DNA of 64,000 bases from Linum tenue (Eukaryota > Streptophyta > Magnoliopsida > Malpighiales > Linaceae). The notes beneath the pieces were generated by a model. The model did no database searches. It was not told the origin of the DNA and was given only the letters and a program-made list of their open reading frames with translations. The stretch is from positions 54,548,449-54,612,448 of the forward strand of contig CAMGYJ010000011.1 in the NCBI GenBank assembly GCA_946122785.1, read 5' to 3'. A program made the translations under genes and the position numbers. Shown piece after piece: positions 56,887 to 64,000 of this stretch; the first letter of the stretch is position 1, and every line of letters begins with the position of its first letter.

Positions 56887-59160
56887 TTATTTACAAACAA
56901 AAAGTAGAACTAAAAAAAAGAAAGAGGTAGGCTTGCTCTACCAATGGTTTACAGTTCCTTAAGTGAGATTAGAGTAGAGGTTTCACTAGAATTGTCTAGA
57001 ATTAAGGAAACCATACAATTAATTAATTAGTTAGTTCATAATTAGCCATGGAATAGCATACTTGTAGGCCAATCACATACTATATGAATCTTCTTGGAAG
57101 ATGGTGCTCAAATTACGACGATCAGCCACGTAGACAACTCTTTTTTGAATATTCGATTCATATCTTGTTGTGCTTCAAAAGCATCCACACTAAAACTAGT
57201 TTATAGAATCAGATTGGGGTAGGTCACAGGAGATTATGATCGCTGACTTTTTCCTTCCCAAATTGATTCTTAAGCAATTTCATATTAAGAAAAGTTAACT
57301 TTATGAGTTTCTTATGAGACTATTGTACAAAATGTCGATAATAATAATAATAATATGTCTTAGTTTAAATAGGCGATTAATTGTATATCTTGAAAAATTA
57401 AGTACATAAAACTCAAATGTGTTTTGTCCATTATTAGCAAAGCTACTCCATCTCTTTGGCTAATCACTTCGTCTTGGCCAAAAGGTCGAGAAAGATATAT
57501 CTCTCTAGCTAATCACGAATCCTACTATATTGTGCTGGTCATTGTGTTATGTGTAGTTACGAAACAATTGATCCCAATAAATCAAGTTATTCGAACTCAA
57601 TATTAGTTAAACTGGATTCCTGTACCGATCAGTCGAACTTGTCTACCTATTGTCAAATCATCGTAACTTGGAATTTTAACGAAATCGCCATAAACATACT
57701 TCGAGAGCTGTTTTTTTTTCTCCGTCCACGTCCGCACTCGTTTCTAGTTCCATCCATATCAATTCCTTTTTAATTCATTTAATAAATGAAGAAAACTAGT
57801 TTTTTGAGTTCAACGAATTAATAACGTAATTGTGATTCCTAAGTACTAACAAATTCCTACGACCCGACACGTTTTGTGAACCCCATTCGTACGTACGCAT
57901 GGCCCTTTGCTGCCGGTGTCGCTTTAATCCATTCGTGAGAAATTTCATGGAAATTGAGCAAATTCCCTTTTATGCAGCCCAAAAGGTTAGTTCACAAAAC
58001 TATTTAATTTATTTTAGTTCCTTTTTTATTTTATTTTTTTATTTTCAGAATTTGTGTGTACTTTCTGACTTAGCTTTGGAGCATCAAACCAAAGCAAACC
58101 CACACCGTCTTTGACCACATATATAATAGCATTTGTTTAAGGAGCGTACCAATTGTTGGCTATTAAAAAGACTAGTGCTAATTGTATATATATAACCGAT
58201 TATATTAATTAAATATCCTCTATTAGAAAGAAGAAGAAACATTCATAGTGTCTAGCTAACTAGCTTGCTTGAAGATATCTTAAATAAAATATTTAGAGTC
58301 CGCTGAAAGAACCATGACGAGATTATTACTTTCATCCATTATTTGGCTCGACCTTCACAACCCCACATTTGTTACCACAACCACGAGAAAGTAGCCCAAT
58401 CCACCAGAAGACGCGAGGCCTTGAGTGTAGCATTCTAGTTTAGTAGTGACACTTGTTGATTGGGTGATTAGCATGGTCGATCGCGTTAGAGTCAACTTGA
58501 GTTGTTTGTAGAATAAACATGTCCACCTTAGCGGAACATTAGGGTCCAAATATGTTAGATATTGGCCGAAATAACAATATTAGAAAATAAAAAAGGGAAT
58601 TAGCTAGGGCCTAGGAGAATAGATTGTGTCAAGTGCGTCATAATTCAAAATTGTCCTCTCAATAATTGGAAGGTAAAACCATTCTAATCAAATGATTCCA
58701 ACACATTAATTAACTACATAAACATAAACCACACACTACCATACTATTGTTCATCATTACTTAATCACTTATATACATAAACTTAAACCTCAAAATCACA
58801 ATACCACCATACTAAAGACCCTCTAGTTCTGCTTCTGCAGAAGGTGCCAAGAATTGGCTTTTTTTTTCCTCCTCGTGTCGTCCTTTTTTTTTTTCTTCTT
58901 TCAAAATGTTATGAATATATAGTAATTTACAATCCACCATGTGCAGTCTCTTTCATAATAATTGTAAAAAAAAAAATGGATTATATATACAAGTAGCTTA
59001 GCTAGTTTATTATCCTTCACCAAGATTGGTCGATATATATACATCGTTTTTCCCCTCCTCTTGCTAGCAATAATAATCCAAAACCCAGAATAAACATTGG
59101 GATTTCGACTCACTAAAATTGTGACTCAAGAACGCCCACACAGGCGCCTAATTAAAATCC
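56887..59160. other. Non-coding right-arm DNA
   Basis: Alternates segments similar to the left arm (57840-57925, 58375-58425, 58800-58870) with unshared DNA. Short open frames here also appear in the opposite arm only as decayed text and are not supported as genes. Confidence 0.5.
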
Positions 59161-59830
59161 AACTTACAAGAAGATGAGATTTTGGTGGGCAATTATTAGT
59201 CTCCATTTTCCACCCACCAGCCAAGGATATTGAGAATTCAGACCTTGTTTGATTTTGATTTTTGCATGAATAGCAGTATTAATGAGTCGGCTGGCTGGCT
59301 GGCTGGTTCTTCTTCTTCTTCTTCTTCTTTCATTAAATATGGACGTAAAGTCCAGCTGCATGCCAACCAAGCAATCCACCATGCACGCGTGTGCCAACAA
59401 ATTCAATTCATCGACCCTGCAAAATCAGAGATGGGCCTGGTGGTGGACTTCAGTTTTTAATTCATATATTGATATTGGTCTTAAGAAGAAGAAAAAACAA
59501 TCATGATATTATAGCAATTATGTATTATGGAGTTCAGTTTTGAGTTCTGACTTAATAAGGCCAATCTGAACTCTAAAGGAAGAAGGGTTGATGTTGTGGT
59601 GATCCCACTTTGTCACTTATGAATCACTTTTTATCCCCCCCATCAAAACAATCGATAGAATACAGGGTATTTTATTACAAATATATTAGATATATGAGTA
59701 ATTCAAACAAAAAAAAAAAATCAGCAAAAAATTAAATATTAAAATTAGAAAGAAAAATGACAGCAGGCAGGCTAATTTGGTTGAAAGTCCAGGTTATATT
59801 TGGCACCGGTCCTGAGATTTTGGAGTTCAT

Positions 59831-60976
59831 GTTCTATAAAGAGTGACAATGATTTAAATAGAATGATGTAATTAAAAAAATCGATATTTGAGAGATAGAA
59901 TCAAAAGAATCCCAATAGTAACTAAACTGACAATGAATAAATTAACTAGACTCACATGAATAGGTTATGGGAATTAATTGAGTAGAAGATGAAAAAAGTT
60001 TTAGTAGAATCAAATAATGTAAACAAATATTAGAGTAAACTAAATTAGATAGGAGAAACTTATAATTTTTTTTAGTATTACTGCCTTGCTAATACAAGCA
60101 GATTAATTGACAAAATTGAATTCTTTTTCCCCCTTGAAAAGCTGAAATGAAGAAAGTTAAAGCAATAAATATAAAATGCTAATAATGAGACATCAACAAT
60201 CTTACCTCTTTTATTCTATTTAGGAAACATATGACAAAAAATGAGTTTTGTCATATGGTTTGTAAAAAGTCTAATAAGAAAGCAAGTATTTCTTTCATGT
60301 GATCCGTTCGTTCCTTTTGGACTTCAATTTTTTATATTATTGTTTTAGACCCATAATCAAAATCCGTTTTAAATTCATAATAATAAAACTTAATAGTTCG
60401 TAATAGTAATTAGTCATATACATGATTGAGGTCCCTAAGCACCATAATTTGAAGGCCCTATGCCGGAGGGCCTGCTGGCACACCCCAGAGACAACCCTAG
60501 AATTGGGTTAAAGCTAAGTCATATTAGAATAATGGAGAACTGTCTTTCTGGTCTGCTTCAGAAAACTTACGGTCAGTTTTGAGTTTTCTAGTATGTTTTT
60601 TGAGTTTTACGGTGTGCTTTTGGTATGCTTTATGAGCTTTATGGTCTACATTATGTGTTTTATGGTGTGATTTATTGTGTTTTTGGTATGAGTTTTATGT
60701 CTTTATGATATGTTTGTTTCACATGCATGTTTCTGTGATAATTTTAAAAAATGACAAGCGTACCCTCTCTTTAAAAATCAACATTAAATTGTGGTAAACT
60801 CTTTCAACATTAAAAGTGAGATAAATGAAAACTTCTTATTAGGTGAGGTTAGTGTTAGCACCATACTTATAAATTAGGTGTTAGCACTCTAACATCACCC
60901 GAATTTGAGAGAGAGCCATTGATCTTGTCTTCACAATCTTTTATCAAACCCAGGAATAAAGACATATGTGGAGTAT
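59831..60976. other. AT-rich intergenic DNA
   Basis: No supported gene. A T/G-rich stretch with many TTTTATGGTGTG-like words lies at 60560-60720. Confidence 0.5.
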
Positions 60977-61308
60977 GGATGACAATTAAACCAAAACCCA
61001 TGGGTACCCAACCCGATCACAACGGATAAAATGTGGATTTGCCAAATCCGACCCGCTTCTCCCCCTACCCATACTCACAAAGTCAAACAATATCGTTTTG
61101 CATCTAACCTTAATAATATGGGTAATGTGTAGATGTTATCAGTTTTTATATAAATATATTTATAAGAATATGAATGTTATTAGTTTCCATGAAGATATAT
61201 TTGTAAGAAAATTTATAATATTACAACTTGGGAATTCGAATTAATTATTTGCAGTTATACCAATGTACCCATAGGTGTTTAGAGAAATTCAATTCAACCC
61301 GATCCATT
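60977..61308. repeat. Dispersed transposon-like repeat, copy 2
   Basis: Same orientation and order of landmarks as 27877-28347 (GGATGACAATTAAAC, ATGTTATCAGT, AACCCGATCCATTATTGT). Non-coding. Confidence 0.45.
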
Positions 61309-61344
61309 ATTGTGAGAAACTTCCCAAACAGTGGCAGTAGTGGC

Positions 61345-62051
61345 TAGGGGTGGGTGGGCATTGGGTGGGTCGGGTGGATTTTGACCATAAAATGCACCCA
61401 CCCGCGCTTAAACGGATTGATAATTTTTAACCCACCACCCATCCACATTTAGTCTCGGGTTGGGTCGGGCGGATGGTGGATGATGCGGGTGGGTTTGTGG
61501 GTTCACCTACATCACAATGTATATAATATAAAGGAGTCAACTTGACATGATAATAGGTGAAGAGAATCATCGAGGGAAACAAGAAGTTGAAATAGGGGGA
61601 AAATGTTGAATTAGTTCTTAAATTGGATAGAAATTCTATTATGAAAGAGTTTTCTACAGATTGAGACGATTATTAGGTGCAATGAACTAATGAAAATAAT
61701 TCCACAAAGGAAAGAGCGGTGATCTAGCCACAAGAATTAGAGGGAAAAGTAAAGGGAAGAAGAGGGGATCTCTATTTGGAAGGTTGGCTTCGAGGTTCAA
61801 ACTCCAGGACCAGTCCGAGTTTATATCTAACGTCTCCACTCTCCTCTCTCTAGCGCCAACGACTTTGATCTTTTTGCTGTTGGGTTGAGCGGGTCACCCG
61901 CACACTCACTCACAACCCACCCACCACCCGGCGGATGGCTCCCAGCGCAACCCGTCACCCACCCACAAACCCACCCACTTAACGAAATTCGGGTCAAATG
62001 CGGGTGGGTCGGCCCTAACCCACGGATGATCCGCCCACATGCCCAGCCCTA
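61345..62051. mobile_element. hAT-superfamily non-autonomous element, 707 bp
   Basis: Inverted termini TAGGGGTGGG and CCCAGCCCTA, rich in GGGTGGG/CCCACCC words near both ends. A perfect 8-bp target duplication, gtagtggc, lies at 61337-61344 and 62052-62059. No transposase. It sits about 350 bp upstream of the presumed transcription start of the ATP synthase g gene. Confidence 0.85.
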
Positions 62052-62059
62052 GTAGTGGC

Positions 62060-62509
62060 AGATCCAGCCATTCCAAAGCGATCAGCCCACAAATCCCATA
62101 TATGAATTCATCCCTCATCTTTGGGTAAATACTTTGACATAAGCCCACAAAGCTTGGAGGCCCAATCCTCCCCCCATAACAAGAATAAAGCCCAACCTCT
62201 CCATCCTCCCTTTTATTCCTTCTTAAATCATGTTTACTAAAGGTTTTGACTGTTTTACTTGATGCAAAAGTCATGAAAAATATATTAGAGGTCCCTAATC
62301 TTCTCCTATTTCCCCAAAACACCCCCGACTGAAATAAGAGAAGAAAACCCCATCTTAGCATCAGCCTTAAACCATCGCTCCCAGTTCTCTTTCTAGCTCG
62401 CCCCACTCCGCGCAAGAACGACTGGTAGCGGCGAGACGAGCAATCGCCGTAACTCGATCTTCCCCTCCGCCATCGCCATCTTCGTTTTCTCCTCCTCGCT
62501 CTTCCAGAG
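62060..62509 (+). promoter_or_regulatory. Promoter and first leader exon of ATP synthase g
   Basis: Pyrimidine-rich, CG-containing sequence from about 62380 ends in CCAGAG followed by GTAGAC, a good donor that pairs with TTTCAG at 62901. Plant nuclear genes for respiratory subunits often have such a leader intron. Transcription start is estimated at 62380-62400; no clear TATA box. Confidence 0.5.
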
Positions 62510-62901
62510 GTAGACCTCTTTGCTTCAGTTTCAATCTCAATTTCTGCTCTCCGTTTCCAGTAGCCTCGTTTCACTGATTCCTTCGGTCTTGTATCGAGTC
62601 AGTCCCCGCCAGATCTCGTTCGATTCCTTCGCTCTCCTCTCGAATTTCTCGTTCTTCCGATTACCGATTGATTGCTTGTGGTTTGAGCTTGTTTTAGTTT
62701 GCGATTTTGTGCGGCGGACGATTTTATCGTCCCTGTTGATGCGGTCAATTAGGGTTTTGGTTGTGGTTTTGAGCTGCCTATGCGTCCTTGTTTGGTGTTG
62801 GATTTCTTGGATCTTCTACGCAGATCATCTTGTTTGTTGATTTACCTTGCGGTTTGGGGGACTGTCTAATTGATTGAGCATTTTTCCTGGCGTGGTTTCA
62901 G

Positions 62902-64000
62902 GTTTTAGTTTGTTGAACCAATGGCGTCCAAATTGCATCAGTTGAAATCCAAGGCTTGCCAAGCTACTCAGTTCGTAACCAAGCATGGCACCACCTACTA
63001 CAAGCAGTTATTGGAGCAGAACAAGCAGTACATTCAGCAACCTGCTACTGTTGAGAAGTGCAATGAATTGTCCAAGCAATTGCTCTACACTCGACTAGCC
63101 AGGTCTGCTTTTCTTCCGCCCCTTGTTATGTTGGGTTTCAATTGCGTTGATATTTGTCCCACTGCTGTTTGTTTCTGCTGGCAATAGTGGGTTGTGAATT
63201 GATAACATGTAGGATGGTATGCGCATGTAGTGTGATCCCTCTGTGGGTTTTAGATAGCGCAATCTGATGGCAATAACGCGGTTGGTCTTGTTGTATCCTT
63301 AATGCCATATTGATCTTGTTATGGATCTCAATTCTCTACACAAGTTCACTGAAGAATTGGTCTATGGTCGTTTGCATATCTTCTGCCATTTTGTTAAGCC
63401 ATTGAGACTGTTTTGCTAAGATACTGCTGCTGACAAGTGTTGAATTTATATAGTCTTCTTCCCCACATTGACTATCACTTCATGTTCTTGTGGACCATCT
63501 GTTAACTTCACTGACACCAAGTGAATTAATGGTTTGATGGTGCTACTTTCAGATTATTGATTTGTTTGAATCAAGCACTTAGATTGTTAATTTGACACCT
63601 AATTGAATAGTCAGCTAAAACCCTTAAGTCGCACTTTCCTGATCTTAGTTGAGTACAATATCATGGCTCATGTTATCAAGAGTCGAAATTTCCGATTTAC
63701 ATATGACTCATTGAAATAGTGCTTACCAGATGAGAAACTAATCCTTGTGTCTTTGTGATGTTTGATAAAATAACATTTGCCTACTTTGGTTATGAGCTTA
63801 GCCATTGTAAAATTGTAAGAAGGGAATGAGCTAACCTATTGTTAATAGATCACAACTTGTAAAGTAATGGGTGCTGAACACTCCATTTTCTGCCAACTGC
63901 GACTAGTTCAGTGAGGTGGGTTGATCTTGTTATCTGTATGTTTGACATGTGTTGGGTTCTTCTCTTTGAAACAGTATCCCCCAGCGAAATGAAGCATTCT
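62902..64000 (+). CDS. ATPG: Mitochondrial ATP synthase subunit g, 5' part only
   Basis: Small membrane-associated subunit of the mitochondrial F1Fo-ATP synthase, involved in enzyme dimerisation in fungi and animals (family knowledge). The coding sequence starts at ATG 62921 (MASKLHQLKSKACQATQFV). Exon 1 ends at 63102 (LLYTRLA then a split Ser codon). After an 872-bp intron, exon 2 begins at 63975 with IPQRNEAF and runs off the window. The frame joins across the intron, and the order KHGTTYYKQLLEQNKQYI ... PATVEKCNELSKQLL is that of plant subunit g. The 62902 start given here is the second leader exon. A 5' UTR intron is likely: donor after 62509, acceptor before 62902. Arabidopsis relatives I recall are At4g29480, At4g26210 and At2g19680; the symbol is only a label. 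Confidence 0.9.

Larger units (their letters stand above)
50000..59830 (-). repeat. Right arm of the large inverted duplication carrying ACS copy B
   Basis: Reverse complement of the left arm (anchor pairs given there). It is only about 9.8 kb because the left arm's hAT, Copia and Mutator-like insertions are absent. Its own differences are an ATT microsatellite at 54581, an insert of about 1.07 kb at 53190-54260, and a CCGG-rich block at 56456-56886. Weak similarity continues to at least 59.7 kb, collinear with the left arm past its hAT insertion. Confidence 0.85.

Noticed and set aside
59230..59506. Short frames of about 75 codons found in both arms near the outer ends (also 24296-24520)
   Set aside because: They are similar only because the DNA is duplicated. 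They contain simple repeats (GGCT, TTC) and differ by frame-breaking indels, so no sign of coding selection.
1..64000. CRISPR arrays, bacterial operons or phage-like systems
   Set aside because: None seen. Spliceosomal introns and plant gene families show this is nuclear plant DNA; the short direct repeats are tandem duplications without spacers.
1..64000. tRNA, rRNA or microRNA genes
   Set aside because: None recognised by eye. A tRNAscan-SE and small-RNA mapping run would be decisive; the tRNA-Met-like text at 30116 is only a primer-binding site.

Overview
The window is nuclear DNA of a flowering plant, most likely a eudicot. Genes are split by short GT-AG introns and the intergenic DNA is AT-rich. 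Gene families are plant-typical: a DYW-class PPR protein, type-III ACC synthases, and a Ty1/Copia element primed by initiator tRNA-Met. I cannot name the species.

Left third (1-18.8 kb), gene-dense. It holds the 5' part of a TRF4/5-like non-canonical poly(A) polymerase (minus strand, running off the left edge), a LINE relic, an intronless PPR-DYW RNA-editing factor (plus), and an unnamed conserved 518-aa acidic-tailed protein (minus). Next come a divergently paired saposin-like MSAP/canopy-type secretory protein (plus) and a complete 16-exon prolidase (minus). I rebuilt exon boundaries by requiring GT/AG sites and an unbroken reading frame, and checked them against remembered family motifs.

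Middle and right (about 23-60 kb), the striking part. A large inverted duplication has a left arm at about 22.95-41.9 kb and a right arm at about 50.0-59.8 kb, around a roughly 8 kb spacer full of transposons. Each arm carries one intact, intronless, very GC-rich ACS7-like (type III) ACC synthase, arranged tail to tail. Most of the arms' non-coding DNA has drifted and taken different insertions. The first 813 bp of the two ACS coding regions nevertheless look identical, which suggests recent gene conversion. The left arm alone contains a hAT element, a full-length Copia element with identical LTRs and an intact polyprotein, and a Mutator-like element carrying a host-gene-like fragment. The right arm alone carries a long ATT microsatellite and an insert of about 1 kb. 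The spacer holds a 1.07-kb fold-back element, a small-LTR relic with a nested hAT element, and MITEs.

Right end (60-64 kb). A small hAT element lies upstream of the first exons of mitochondrial ATP synthase subunit g (plus, running off the right edge). Prolidase, ACS7 and ATP synthase g in this order match, from memory, two Arabidopsis chromosome 4 segments, so the locus looks like a conserved block expanded by inverted duplication and transposon insertion.

ACC synthase makes the ethylene precursor. Two type-III copies, which lack C-terminal phosphorylation tails, could raise ethylene dosage. Convergent transcription of an inverted repeat could also produce double-stranded RNA. Both ideas are inferences.
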